From Escallonia rubra (taxonomy: Eukaryota; Streptophyta; Magnoliopsida; Escalloniales; Escalloniaceae): a stretch of 64,000 bases of DNA. The notes under the pieces were generated by a model. The model saw only the letters and a program-made list of their open reading frames with translations. It was not told where the DNA came from and did not search any database. Each line of letters starts with the position of its first letter. Within the stretch, counting starts at the first letter, position 1. The stretch is from positions 350,501-414,500 of the forward strand of contig JAVXUO010002328.1 in NCBI GenBank assembly GCA_033065855.1, written 5' to 3'. This document shows, piece after piece, positions 1 through 12,222 of the stretch. Position numbers and translations under genes: made by a program.

Positions 1-894
1 AATATTTAGTGATATGTCCTGTTATTTGTTATAGGATAATCTCAGTTACCTGCCTTGATCTACATGCACATGTATAGAGAGTTCATGAGTGCACTTGTGT
101 GCTTGTCTCTTTTGGTTTCGCTCTTGCATGCGTTACTGCGTTGTTTGTCCCTGCAACGACCTTATAGTCATGAAAATTTACGGATTTATGGCTCATGGCT
201 TTATTATTTGTTATGTATTACTTGAGAGTTCTTTATTTGGAGCAAATGGCTAGAGGGGCTCTACAATGCAATATTTGGTGTAACAGTTCAAAATAAATAG
301 TAAGTAGAGCATTTCGAGTATTTCTTTTTAATATCAGTTCATTTGCTGACCTATAAAATTTGAGCGCAAAATTCACTGTCATTATTTAGAGGATTATTTT
401 TTGTCATCGTTTGCGAACTTTACTAAACTCACCTTTCCGGGCAGATCAGAAGCAAGCCATCCACGCCCGGTTAGAAGATTTGCAAGGAATTACTTCCTTC
501 ATTTACAGCTTTGGCTACATTGAAATTACGTATATAACATGCTACATATTGGTCGAGCATCGAGTATTGATCACCGCATATATTCCCGAATTCAGGTCGT
601 ACTTTTCTCAAACGAATAGAACGTGTTTAGGTAATGTTCGTCGAGAAAAATTGGCTGAAATTTTCAAGAGAAGAGAATAATTGTCGCTGAAAGTTGCACA
701 CGCCGATACTAATGCAAATATAATATTCCGAAACTACCCTAGGAAGCAGCAAGGACACAAGTCGGCGTTACGAGGACAAAAACGTAAAGCCGCTTAAAAA
801 CCTAAACACCAAGGCAACCTTTATAAATAAACAACGATAGGAGTTCGGCAGTAACGTACGGGGATCACAGCGGCAAAAGCAGCAGCGTGTAACG
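1..894. other. intergenic, upstream of NOP56
   Basis: I see no recognisable gene here. A short open stretch at 411-680 (+) has no family resemblance I know and lacks codon structure like that of the neighbouring genes. The last 150 bases are the likely NOP56 core promoter and 5' leader. Confidence 0.5.
822..829 (+). promoter_or_regulatory. TATA box candidate of NOP56
   Basis: The sequence TATAAATA lies about 65 bases upstream of the NOP56 start codon. That leaves room for a leader of roughly 35-40 bases. A purine-rich AAACCTAA-like stretch just upstream resembles the telo-box found in promoters of plant ribosome-biogenesis genes, but the match is incomplete. This is inferred from position and sequence only. 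Confidence 0.4.
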
Positions 895-3800
895 ATGTCC
901 GGTGGCTTATATTTGCTCTACGAGTCGGCCTCCGGCTACGCCAGCTTTCACTCCGCCGGCCTCGACGAAATCGGGCAGGACACTGAGGCAGTTCGGAACT
1001 CGGTTGCCGATATCAACCGGTTTGGCAAGGTTGTGAAGCTCGTCGCGTTCAACCCGTTCGAGTCGGCCCTCGATGCGCTCACTCAGTGTAACCAAATCTC
1101 CGAAGGTGAGCCAAAGTTGATACGCATGTGTTTGCTTACTTGCTAGATTCATATATCGCCATGTGAATGAACCAATACCTTCAAATAGTCAATACATCCT
1201 AGGTTTCGCTGGATTTTTTTTCTGAGACTCTCTCTGCGAAATTTGAAGATAGATTTGGTACGGTATAGACATTGAATTTAACTCAAGAGCAGGTCCGTTT
1301 ACGCCTAATACTAGATGGAATGTAACCACGTGTAGAGATATCCACATGTAAACATAGTATGCATATCAATCTTAAATTGTGGTAAGTCAAAGTAGGTTAA
1401 AACAATGAATAAAGTCAACGTTTGCAAGGGACAAAATCCAATGAGACGGAGGCAGTAAATCGAGTGAAGTTAGGTTTGGGATTCTAGTGGAGTTCCAGTA
1501 GTTTGATTTTTACGAGTTGCGTTGAAACGGAGATCTTAACTATGTCTATTCACCACATAGATTTTTTACCATTTGCCCGAATAGTTTTTGAAGAAAAAAG
1601 AATTAAGTTGTAGTATTAAACAAGAATTGATCACTTCAAATCTTGTAAGGTTTTCCCCGAGTAACATATTTTGACCACCTTTCTCGTTAATGTATCACTG
1701 TGTTTCACGACTCAAGTGACATTCTTACCCTGCTATATGCCATCAGTACATTAAACTATTAAAGGGAGTAATTAAAAAAGTTAGGGGTGTTGGGAAGTGA
1801 GTGCTTAGATATGGATGTCTGATGACAATCACATGGAGCCTGATATGTTCTCTTCACTTCAGTTGTTGATTTGAGGATGTGTTTCATATGTAAGTACCAT
1901 TCAGTTGGTATTTGAGGATGTATGTCATAATAAGTACCATGGGAAGCAAAGAAAATTTGGTACTCCGACCTTCAATCTACTGCAATGGGAAAAATATATC
2001 TTGCCTCCAGTAATTTTGTTATCAAACATGAACGGTAGCTTTGCGATGAGGGTCACAACTTGTTATCATACACTGGGCTTATCTGGTTTGGTTTGGTGTG
2101 GGTGCCTGATATAGCTTCTTGAAAGTTTTAGTACTAGTCTCCAAGTTTATGTGTTCTCTTTGAATTTTAGGGCATATGACCGATGAGTTGAGGAACTTTT
2201 TGGAGCGTACCCTCCCCAAAGTCAAGGAAGGTAAGAAGCCTAAGTTCAGCATAGGAGTAGCTGAGCCTAAGCTTGGTTCAGATATCTATGAAGTAACTAA
2301 GGTCCCTTGCCAAAGCAATGCCTTTATTCTTGAGCTTCTGCGCGGTGTGCGTCTGCATTTCGATCAGTTCCTTAAGATCCTAAAGGTTATGTTTCTACTT
2401 CAAGTGTCTCTGGCTAGCTTATACGCGTAACTTGCAGCATGTTTAGCTTTGTAGAATTCCTATAATGTTTTCTTGCTTCCTCAAACTTCAATAGCCTGGT
2501 GACCTGGAGAAAGCACAGCTTGGTCTTGGGCACAGTTATAGCAGGGCAAAGGTCAAGTTTAATGTGAACCGTAATGACAATATGGTTATCCAAGCAATCT
2601 CTTGTCTTGATTTCGCGGATAAAACTATCAACACATCTGCCATGAGATTCAGGTTCTCACTCAATTCACTCAAATTTATGAATTACACGTTTCTTTAGTT
2701 ATTTCCACTTCGAACTTTTTAATGATTGTGCTCCTATTTCCTGCAGAGAAGCATACTCTTGGCATTTCCCTGAATTAGTAAAGATTATCAGTGACATTTA
2801 CCTCTATGCCAAAGTAGCAAACTTTGTGGGGAACAAATTGGAGTTGTCTGAAGACCAAATACCAGCCATAACAGAAATAGTTGGGGATGAAGAAAAAGCA
2901 AAGGAAATTGTAGAAGCTGCGAAAGCATCCATGGGTATGCACAATACTTGATATATTGCTTGGCAAAGAAATCGCTTCACTTATTTGTTCACCTGCGTTT
3001 CTTCAACTTTTTCAGGACAGGACTTGTCTCCAGTTGACTTCATTATACTGAAGCAGCTTGCTGAGACCGTAATTAAAGCAGCTGAGCTCAGAAAGAGGCA
3101 ATATGATTATCTGGTCTCCAAAATGAACGATGTAGCACCTAATTTGGCTGCATTGATTGGTGAAGTTATTGGAGCACGATTAATTTCTCAGGCTGGTAGT
3201 CTCACAAATCTGGCAAAGTCCCCTTCTTCTACCATTCAGATCCTTGGTGCAGAGAAGGCGCTCTTTAGGTGTTCTTTCTTGCCTGACATGCTATATTCTA
3301 GTTAGTCGTACTGCAAACTTGCTTCCCCATTAGCAGTTATACAATCTTAGGAACCAATTTCTGGTTTTTTGGGATATGAACAGAACATTATCCAACACAA
3401 CTTATTTATCATTGTTTTGGCTTCAGGGCACTGAAAACCCGAGGGAATACACCTAAGTATGGTCTTATATTCAATTCTTCATTTATTGGCCGGGCATCTG
3501 CAAGAAACAAAGGTCGAATGGCACGTTATCTCGCAAACAAGTGCTCCATTGCTGCTCGCGTTGACTGTTTCCTAGGCAAGTCTCTGATTGTCATAAGAGG
3601 AAAAACTTTCTCATGATTGCTTTTGCTGTAGCCTTTTCTTCTTCTATTTCAACCGAGTTCTGACCTCTCTCTTGTGATGCCAGAGGAGAATACCACTGCT
3701 TTTGGTGAGAAACTGCGTGAACAAGTTGAGGAGCGACTTGAATTCTATGAAAAAGGGGTTGCACCTAGCAAAAACATTGATGTGATGAAAGCTGCCATAA

Positions 3801-4232
3801 AAAAATTCATCAAGAAAGGTATGAGTTACACGATGATGGATTTGTGGTCATTTTCTTCATCCATTGGCTTGTAAAAAATTCAATACTAACTCATTGGTAC
3901 AATTGTACAAAGGGAGTTCATACTTGAACTATTATATCGTCCTCATGTTGATTGGAGTGATTAGTCTCATTCCGGTTAATTGCATTGCAGATGCTGAAGT
4001 GAATGTGGATGAATCCTCGACAGAACCTGAAGTAAGAAAAATCAAGAAAAGTAAATCAAATGTTGCCGCTGCAGCAGATGGTGAAACAATGGCTGAGGAT
4101 AAACAAGTTGCTGCTACGAATAGAGACGCGTCTGAGAAGAAGAAGAAGAAAAAGGAGAAACGAAAACTGGATCAGGATGCAGAGGCTGGTTTAGACAGGG
4201 CCAATAAGAAGAAGAAAAAGAGCAAAGCATGA
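895..4232 (+). CDS. NOP56: NOP56, box C/D snoRNP core protein (8 exons)
   Basis: Exons are 895-1105, 2171-2385, 2495-2652, 2747-2934, 3016-3268, 3427-3575, 3684-3818 and 3991-4232. They sum to 1551 bases, giving 516 residues. NOP56 is a scaffold of the box C/D snoRNP, which guides 2'-O-methylation of rRNA in the nucleolus. The protein starts [14 protein letters not shown] and has the NOP5 N-terminal domain (about residues 1-70), then the NOSIC and Nop domains. Family blocks include [22 protein letters not shown], the core [27 protein letters not shown] and [16 protein letters not shown]. The last exon encodes the usual Lys/Glu-rich KKE tail, about 80 residues. Seven introns were placed by frame and splice consensus; six are GT-AG and intron 6 (3576-3683) starts with GC. 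The length matches plant NOP56 better than NOP58. The family is certain; exon edges are very likely right. Confidence 0.95.
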
Positions 4233-5255
4233 AGGTGGGAAAACATGTAGTTACTCGTCGAGTCAGCTATTTCTATGTGGTTTTCATGTGAAGTTGCTGG
4301 AGCCTTTTTTTTTCGTTTTTTTAAAAAAAGAACACAAGAATCAAGGAACGGGAACGATACCACACGCCACCATATTTTTCATTTGACGCAGGAACAACAA
4401 TTTCCATTTAGGACGAACATAGAAAGTAGATATTTGCTTGCTCTCAAAGATTTTTAACTTAAGCAAAGATAAGGATGGTATATATATATATATATATACT
4501 CTCGAAAATCGTTACTATAGATGTCGACCAACTCGTGGGCTTGACAATACGAAAGGCAGCAGATAATCGTACGTTACTTGTCCGGCTAATCGATTATTGT
4601 AACTTATGAGCGGTGTTTGTTGCAAATTACAAAAAACAAACTTCACTAGCTTACTTCATATATATAGTTTTATTTTTGCATTGTGTGTGCGTGCGCATGC
4701 GTGTTGGGAGGCTAGACAAGGAACAGGAGTGAACCCAAGCACCTATTTCATTTTCTATCTTCATCTTCATTTTACTTATAGATTGTTGCATTGTGTATGT
4801 GAGAGCCCAGCCCAAGCTCAACGAAGACTTTAATCTTGGAAAGCAGGAATGGTCTTTATTAGTTGTTGTGCTTTTACCCAATGAAAAGGAAAGTGATTGG
4901 GCTTTCACTGGACTCGGCTTCATAAGCCTCATTTCAAGTCGCCACGGTTTTGGTCCAGTTTAAATAATATTTTCCGACCAAGAAAAAACATTTTTTTTTT
5001 GAAAACGGAGAAAAAAAAACATCATTCATGCGTATTATTCTACATTTCGTGTGGAATAGAAGTGAAAAGGATCAGCTAAACAAAAGCGTTACAATAACTT
5101 TATGTGCTTACCATAAGATTCTGTTTTTTAACTATAGAAAAATGTCGTCAAATATCTTTAATGACAAATAATTGTTATTGTAAATTTTAACAATAGTGAC
5201 AAAATACTCGTACAGACATAAAACCTTTATAACAAAGGATACTTGGTCATGCAGT
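4233..5255. other. intergenic, 3' side of NOP56
   Basis: This stretch holds the probable NOP56 3' UTR, a short (TA)n run near 4482-4498 and otherwise AT-rich sequence. I see no gene or clear transposon in it. Confidence 0.5.
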
Positions 5256-5845
5256 GAAAAAGAGAGGCCAGATGCGAGTATTAATTTTTATTATCAGGCT
5301 AAAGCGTGCCTCACAAAGCTTAAAAGTCGAACTTTTGAGAAGAACAAGCTTCAGCTAAGCACTATGGTACCGTTTGAAAATCATTAAGTTTTCAGTTTTT
5401 TCTCCAGTTTTGTAAACTGAAGAAAAAAAAATGCGTTTGAGCATACATTTTTTGTTTTTATTTTTTTTTTCAATTTTGAAAACCAGTTTTTTAAATAGAA
5501 CTGTTTTTGAAAACTCCCATTTTGGAGTTTTGGGTTTTCAGTTTTGTTTTTGTTTTGAGACCACCCCACCCCACCCCACCGCCACAGCCACTGCCGGCCG
5601 CCGCCGCCACCTGTCGGCCCCACCATCGCCACTGCAACCACTACCAAAGAAAAAAACCCAAAATAAAAACTGAATAATCAAACACCCATTTGTTTTTGTA
5701 AAAAATAAAAATTAAACTAAACTGATTTTAATTTTTATCTTTTTAAAAATAAAAAACTAAAATTAGAAGTGATTTTGAACCGATGCTATACATCGTAACT
5801 TTTGGAAAAACATATCTTGTTCTTAGGAATATAAGGGAGAATGAT
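5256..5845. repeat. direct duplication, copy 1
   Basis: This block recurs at 6101-6661 with only scattered differences. Both copies start near AGAGAGGC(C/T)AGATGCGAG and end at AGGAATATAAGGGAGAATGAT. Inside are T-rich runs and a C-rich CCACC/GCCGCC tract that opens short meaningless reading frames. Copy 1 carries about 30 bases (near 5395-5425) absent from copy 2. A fold-back MITE follows immediately. Confidence 0.8.
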
Positions 5846-6087
5846 GAGTTTTTCCCTCAATAATCCATTTTTAATACTTAATTACCTCTTTACCTCATTT
5901 TGAATCTTATATACCTATCTAACCTACTTTTGAAAAACGTGGTTTCAAACCACGTTTTCAAGGAAATCTCTGTTTCATATGGTTTGAAACCACGTTTTTT
6001 AAAAGTGGGTTAGATAGGTAAATAAGGTTCAAAACGGAGTAAAGAGATAATAAAATATTAAAAATAGATCATTGATGGAAAAAACTC
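5846..6087. mobile_element. fold-back MITE, CGAGTTTTTT family
   Basis: The 242 bases form one long imperfect inverted repeat: the first ~105 bases, starting GAGTTTTTCC, pair with the last ~105, ending GGAAAAAACTC. The centre holds GTTTCAAACCACG and its inverse. The ends match the element at 45718-46040, so the two belong to one family. It sits exactly at the end of duplication copy 1. No clean target duplication is visible, so the superfamily is better judged from the other copy. It has no coding capacity. Confidence 0.7.
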
Positions 6088-6100
6088 GAATAAAATATTA

Positions 6101-6661
6101 AAAAAGAGAGGCTAGATGCGAGTATTAATTTTTATTATCAGGCTAAAGCGTGCCTCACAAAGCTTAAAAGTCGAACTTTTGAGAAGAACAAGCTTCAGCT
6201 AAGCACTATGGTACCGTTTGAAAATCATTAAGTTTTCAAAAATGCGTTTGGGCATATATTTTTTATTTATTTATTTTTCAATTTTGAAAATCAGTTTTTT
6301 AAATAGAATTGTTTTTGAAAACTCTCATTTTGGAGTTTTGGGTTTTCAGTTTTGGTTTTGTTTTGAGACCACCCCCCCCCCCCCCCCCCCCCAACCGCCA
6401 CAGCCACTGCCAGCCGCCGCCACCACCTGTCGGCTCCACCATCGCCACTGCAACCACCACCAAAGAAAAAAACTCAAAATAAAAACTGAGTAATCAAACA
6501 CCCATTTGTTTTTGTAAAAAATAAAAATTAAATTAAACTGATTTTGATTTTTATCTTTTTAAAAATAGAAAACTAAAATTAGAAGTGATTTTGAACCGAT
6601 TCTATACATCGTAACTTTTGGAAAAACATATCTTGTTCTTAGGAATATAAGGGAGAATGAT
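6101..6661. repeat. direct duplication, copy 2
   Basis: This is the second copy of the block at 5256-5845. It differs by point changes, lacks about 30 bases of copy 1, and has a homopolymer of roughly 20 C around 6371-6392 where copy 1 reads CCACC repeats. Confidence 0.8.
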
Positions 6662-9086
6662 AGTCTGTCTGTAAAAATCTAAAAGAGTACAGTACATTAA
6701 ACCATCGGGTAACTAAGATCACCCAAGGCTAAAAGTAACCTGAAATTCAGACGCTTGGCCAGAAAGTCATGGCTGTGCCTTGACCGTCGTCGCAATTGGC
6801 CGCAAACTTTGACACGGAGGGACCGACCGCATTAGTATGTAGTGGGGCGCCGCAGAAGTAGCATCAGGTAATCCTTTCCTATGTACAGCTAGCTTTTATG
6901 GCACTTCCCAGTTCCCACTCACTAGCATGGTCACATGATCTCTTTTGGGCCACGTTAGGTTCATTGGTTTTAGAAAATTTACGGATATATTATTATGCGC
7001 TTCCGTGGTTAGGAATGTAACGTACATTATATATATATAAGTTTTTTATCAGATGATCAAGCCTAGTGATTTTTCAAACCATTATCAGACCCACTAGTTT
7101 GTGACATGTTGTCTTTTTTCATTTTTTTATTTTGGATATTATGTAGAGAATTATATTAGTTTAGAAAGTGTCTTCATCGCAGTGACACGATGACTTTGAC
7201 TTTGAGGCATGCTAATATATTCCTTTGTTTTATATTTGTCCTCGTGAATTGGTATTTAGCGAGTTTCTAGTAACTTAGCTCGTTGTTGAACGGAATATGC
7301 ACAAACAACAAACAGTTCATGAAAACTTATATGAATTTCTGAATAATATGCTTCCACGATAAAGACAAACAAATGTTATAGATCGATATCAACGGATTCC
7401 TTAGCCTATTGTTTAATGGCTTTTGGTGCCAATTCCCGATGTACACACCCTTCAGGTCGTACCCTTCATTTCGACCCATTTTAAAATTTCCTTTCATTGG
7501 CTTTGAGAAACGTAACACATTATTGATTATTGGTAGTAATTTTTATTCATTTGCAACGGCGAATGCCCTTTCGTGGAGTCGCCCATTTCACAGAACGTCG
7601 CCTGCGTATAGGCAACTGCACTTCGCGACAATGCCAATGTGCCATGTAGTGGTGGACTGGGTTGGGTTTGCCGAGGAGAGCTTTGCAGGTGATGAAGATC
7701 GCTTGGTCGGACACTTGAGAAGATGATCGTTGAGCTTCTTAATTAGCGCATGCTGATCGAGAACCTAAGAACAAAAGTACCGCCGAGGACTGAACTAGCT
7801 AGTGATACTTTGAGTCAACAATCCCGGCCAGTATTCATTCTTGAGATAGTGTTTGTTTCGTCACATTCAACACAGACTTGAATAATTTGTTCAACTCCTG
7901 AACAAGTTCCCCTGGATTCTCCGTTCCCTCTCGTGTACTTTTGTTTGCTTGCGTTTGAGATGTACGTTGATGTGCAAAGTTGGCGGCTCAAGCCTACCTT
8001 TTAAAAGCTTCCTTGGTATCTTGACGTGATTAAGTTGAACGAACTCATTAAGCGCACACATAATATGGCCTACAGAGTTCCTTGTTGCGATCGGACTTTA
8101 CTAAAGTTTCTTTAAGAAGTACTTTAAAGAGTTAAGTAGAATAGTAAAAGCATCTAATTATTCAAAAGCATTAATCGACTACGAGGTTAGAGATTTACAA
8201 TATTTATATATTAAAGTATTTAAATTAACAATAAAAGGAGAGGCATAATTATACATTAAAGTATTATTTATTACTTACCCGTTGTGAAATTTTATACCCA
8301 CGTAAAATTTATATCTCTCCACACGTTTTCTCACGCGTGGCTCGCCTGATTTTTGAGTGACCCTAGCACGTCGAGAAACAGACTATGTGAACCAATTGGT
8401 AATAGAAGAATAGGCCTACAAGGCAATTATACATTAAAATATTTTCGTTATCTACCTTATCTGAGATCTTATACTTGACGTGAGTTTTACATCTGCCAAC
8501 AAGAATATCAACCGTACGTGTTTCTAGAGTGTGTTGTGCGGTGGGAATTTTCCGCTCCACATTTCATTGTCTATGATGCGTGCATTTGGCATTAGAGTTG
8601 AACGGGCCTGGAGTGTGATTGTGTCATGCGTCTAATGATGGGTAACTAGTTAAAGTTAAGGACATTGGCATACTCATTCAGTGACCCTTTTCAAATCTTT
8701 CGTACTCCCTTTAATTAGTTCATTCTCTGTACAGAAAAGCTGGAGGATGGAGTGGAAACGAACCTAACATCTATGTGGAAAGCTTGGACTTTAATTTGTT
8801 AATAATGCGTTTCTCCTTCTTTTCTTTCTTCCTCCAAAGAGAAGGTGCCGAAAGCATGTGCAAATTCAAGGGTGTCGGCGGCAGTCGGTTGCTTGTCGGA
8901 GAAGTCAATTGTTATTGTTTCGTGTGCGTCTGAATGTATATTCGCATGGAAATTTTTTGACTTGCAACAGGTTTGCAATTCATTGTCGTTAAATACTTTC
9001 GGCAACTTTTATTCATGACGCTAGGCAATTCTGCTTCAGTTAGCGTAAAAGCCACTAAAAAACTTTCGGCGACCATTGATTATCGT
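6662..9086. other. intergenic, no confident gene
   Basis: This is AT-rich sequence between NOP56 and the ERF gene. An open stretch of 105 codons at 7409-7726 (+) and one of 68 codons at 8799-9005 (-) match no family I recognise, and nothing around them supports a gene. A possible old repeat at 8239-8520 is listed separately. Confidence 0.45.
8239..8520. repeat. two diverged direct repeats, possible old retroelement piece
   Basis: Similar blocks begin GGCATAATTATACATTAAAG (near 8241) and GGCAATTATACATTAAA (near 8421). Each continues into a comparable run of ATCTTATAC and ACATCT-type words. The spacing and the CACGCGTGGCTCGCCTGA stretch between them recall plant LTR-element flanks, but no primer site or ends are visible. 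The family is unassigned. Confidence 0.3.
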
Positions 9087-9407
9087 ATTTCTTTTTTGGA
9101 CCGTCTCACAAAAATTAATAATTTCCCAAATTAAAAAGATTATGCAGGTACTTTTATATATTTACCCTTTTACACTTGTTTTATTCTATTTTTTCTCTCC
9201 ACGTTTAACTCTCATGTTCCACTTTCTTACACTTTTTTATTCATTTCTCTCTCCACATTTAACACTCTACTAATTCATTTTCTCTTTCCTATCCCACTTT
9301 CTTTCCCTCATCTCTCTCAAGGGTAGAATGGAGAACACACAATACATCACTGAAATCCTTAATCTGCGTAAAAAAAAAATTGATCAAATTATGTGGGACG
9401 GATGGAG
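9087..9407. mobile_element. Stowaway-like MITE (degenerate left end)
   Basis: The right end reads TGTGGGACGGATGGAG followed by TA. The left end carries a decayed inverse (GGACCGTCTCACA) near a TA. The pyrimidine-rich interior (TCTCTCCACATTTAACTCTC words) is shared with the elements at 9972-10349 and 25409-25778. These traits fit Tc1/mariner-derived Stowaway MITEs with CTCCCTCCGTCCCAC-type ends. The left boundary is approximate. Confidence 0.65.
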
Positions 9408-9971
9408 TATAAGAGAGTCGTGACATCCTATAACTATCACCAAATACGAGAATTTGTCAAAAACTAGTACAAACGTCTAATTTCACTATTCTTCATTAAA
9501 CAAAAGCGGAATAAGAGATTCCTTTATAACAAAACGTCATGCACCTAATTAATCTTCATATAAGTAAATACGGACATGATACGTAAAAGCTCTTAGGATA
9601 TTGATTCCGTTAACGGAGATGATCTTGCTCTGCCGACACTGTAATGATGGGGTTTTGAAACTAAATAATAACACTTGACCAGACTCCTCTGTCGATCTGG
9701 CTTCCTTCACACCCACAAGTTTTAAGTTCGGTTTCAATTGGATACGAGTAGTTTATCAATTTCCGTTGGTAGAGACTAGAGAGTTAGCTAAAGGTCCCCA
9801 TTAAGAAACTTTGCAAAGGGTCTCCAGAAACTTCCATCCAAGTCATATCTCTCACTTGAAAGTTGAGGCATGACCGCCAACCTTATTAATTTTGGAGATT
9901 TTGGCACGCACAACCAAGACATATATAATTGTTCCAACCATATCATCTTTAGTATAAATAAATACAGTATA
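9408..9971. other. spacer between two MITEs
   Basis: No gene, RNA or repeat is recognised in this stretch. Confidence 0.4.
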
Positions 9972-10349
9972 TTCCCTCCGTCCCACATAATTCAATCAAC
10001 TTTAACTTGCATACAGATTAAGGATTAATTTCATATACTTTGTGTTTTTCATTCTACTATTTAGAGAGAGGAGAGGAAGCAAGTAGGTATTTATTAGTAG
10101 AGTAGTAATTATACAGAGAAAAATAGAATAAAAAATATATATATTAGAAAGTGCCAAGTGAGTCAAGAGAGAAAAAATGAATTCGTAGAGAGTTAAATCT
10201 GGAAAGAGAACGAAATATAATAAAAAAAAGTGTAAGAAGGGTAAGTATGAAAAAATATTTATATGATCTTTCTTAATTTGGAAAGTGAGCAATTTTTACG
10301 GGACGGTCAAAAAAAGAAAAGATGACCAATTTATGTGGGACGGAAGGAG
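9972..10349. mobile_element. Stowaway-like MITE
   Basis: The terminal inverted repeats TTCCCTCCGTCCCACATAA and its inverse (TTATGTGGGACGGAAGGAG) lie next to TA on both sides. The 378-base length, the TA target and the pyrimidine/purine-rich interior shared with its relatives support the call. Its interior is inverted relative to the other two related copies. Confidence 0.8.
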
Positions 10350-12222
10350 TAATATTTATACGACGTCAGTTTCTTCGTTTTGTTTCGTAAAACATAATTA
10401 TTTTAATGTGGTGCAGAACGAATGCGATCTAAAGGAAGATCAAAGAACTATTATTCTTGTCTTTTTCATCCATTAGTTACACGGAATCATATTCTTCAAC
10501 CCGTGGCAACATTCAAACTTAGTCACTCTCTCGCTACAAGTGAAAAAAGGCCAAAAAAATAGTCAGCCCCATAACAGAAGGAGACAAACTGAATATCGGC
10601 ATTAACGACAGGTTGACTAACGTGCAGAGACAGATTCAGCCATTGACTTGGGTCACCTTTGGGGCTTCCATTAACGCGTCCGCCGAATTTCATGACCATG
10701 AATATTGAGACTTGTTCACTCTTTGTTCAACCCCATTCTGATTTTCAGACTTCTGGATACGTTTCAGAAGGAGCTGAACTGAACATTGCACAGCTATAAA
10801 GCTACGCAATGTCACGCTCTGTTTTCTTGGTTTTGTTCACAGATTCAGAATAGTCATCACATATATATATCTGTCAAATGGAGTATTAGGGAAGCTTTGA
10901 GATCAAAAGCTTGTCAACTGCGTTGGGAGTCTCACAAGGGAAGTTGCTTCTTAAGGAAGTATGCCCTTTCTCTTCCTTCTCTCATCAGCCTCTCGTTTCT
11001 TCCATATTTCTATGTTACCTACACTTACCTAGAGTGAGAAACTTGATATATATAAGCTATTCGTTACGTTGAATTTTTTTTTCTTTATCGCTTTGTAAGT
11101 TAGTAGAGAACTGGTTTTTATATGTACAAGTATTGGAGTAATAAACTTATTTATTGATTTTGTCCGATCTTGACTTGTTAAGCGATACTTATTTAATATG
11201 TAGCTTTTGTTTAAGTCGACTTCATATATGAAAATCTATCTTAAAATTTTGTAGGATATAAATAAAAAAAAAAAAAAAATGTAATAACATTCTTGTTTGC
11301 AAACCCACTTGAATGTGTTATTTTTTTCAGGGTTGCCACCAAGAAGATTTAATTTGTTAGGGATCAGCAAAATGAAATATAATTGTTACCTCTAGTTGTT
11401 TCAAATTAAAGTTATCATTCGCTTTGACTTTCTAAGGATTCTTATAACATAATAACTTGAACACGTAAGCATTGACCTCGCCCTATATTTGTGCCTTAAA
11501 TATTTGATTTCCCAAATATGGCTTATTTACAATTTTGATTCACCCAAAACAATCAACAAATGCCAAAGCTACATATAGTGGTATTTGTCATATATAATCA
11601 AAGTGCAACGAGAAAAACAGACAATACAAAAGTTTATTGCAGTATTTACGTTGACCAAAGTTATAATTAACTTTGTGACTCACCACCCACCTATGGCCGC
11701 ATTCACATTAATTATATACTCCAAGTAGCAAAACCACTAGAATTACCTAGACCAATTGAGCTCCGCACACTAAATGCATGGCACCATCACACTTTTGATG
11801 TGGAATTGTAGATCCTCCAACTCCACAGCTCAACCCTCTCTCTCCCCTGTTCATGATGACTCATTTTGATCCTCAATGAGGTGCCCCAACTTAATGGGGG
11901 AGATACTACTTGGGTACTTGGAGTAGAACTCAACAGTTTAATGAGTAGAGTGGCGCCTCCTAAGCACCCAAAGTATGGTTTACCTTTATACTATTAGAGT
12001 GCAAATTTAGTGTCCAAAACTACTAAAAGGTGTGCATCAAGACGATTGCACAGTCTTGCTTGATAAGAAGTACCTTAGAAAGATTACTCGATGAAATCCA
12101 GAAACTTAGACTCAAAATTACAAAGGAAGGTAAATTGAACAAAACCCTTATGAAAACCAAAAGCTCACTTGAAAAAGCAAAAAGCTTGATCGTGAAGGCC
12201 AACTTACACTAGGTATTGGACA
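10350..12222. other. intergenic, 3' side of the ERF gene
   Basis: No gene is recognised. Open stretches at 10786-11037 (+) and 12030-12212 (+) look like chance frames. The 3' UTR of the ERF gene (minus strand) must lie in the right-hand part. Confidence 0.45.

Noticed and set aside
1800-1860. Possible intronic box C/D snoRNA in NOP56 intron 1 (TGATGAC and CTGA words)
   Set aside because: Spacing between the boxes is far too short, and the terminal stem is missing.
895-4232. NOP58 instead of NOP56
   Set aside because: The N-terminus [14 protein letters not shown] and [11 protein letters not shown] match NOP56; NOP58 starts differently (MLVLFETPAG-like).
5431-6493. Pro-rich open frames in the two duplication copies
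   Set aside because: They arise from T-rich and CCACC/GCCGCC runs and are the same chance frame duplicated.
7409-7726. 105-codon open frame
   Set aside because: No recognisable domain, no splice or promoter context, and composition like the surrounding spacer.
10786-11037. 83-codon open frame
   Set aside because: No family resemblance and a low-complexity Ser/Leu tail.
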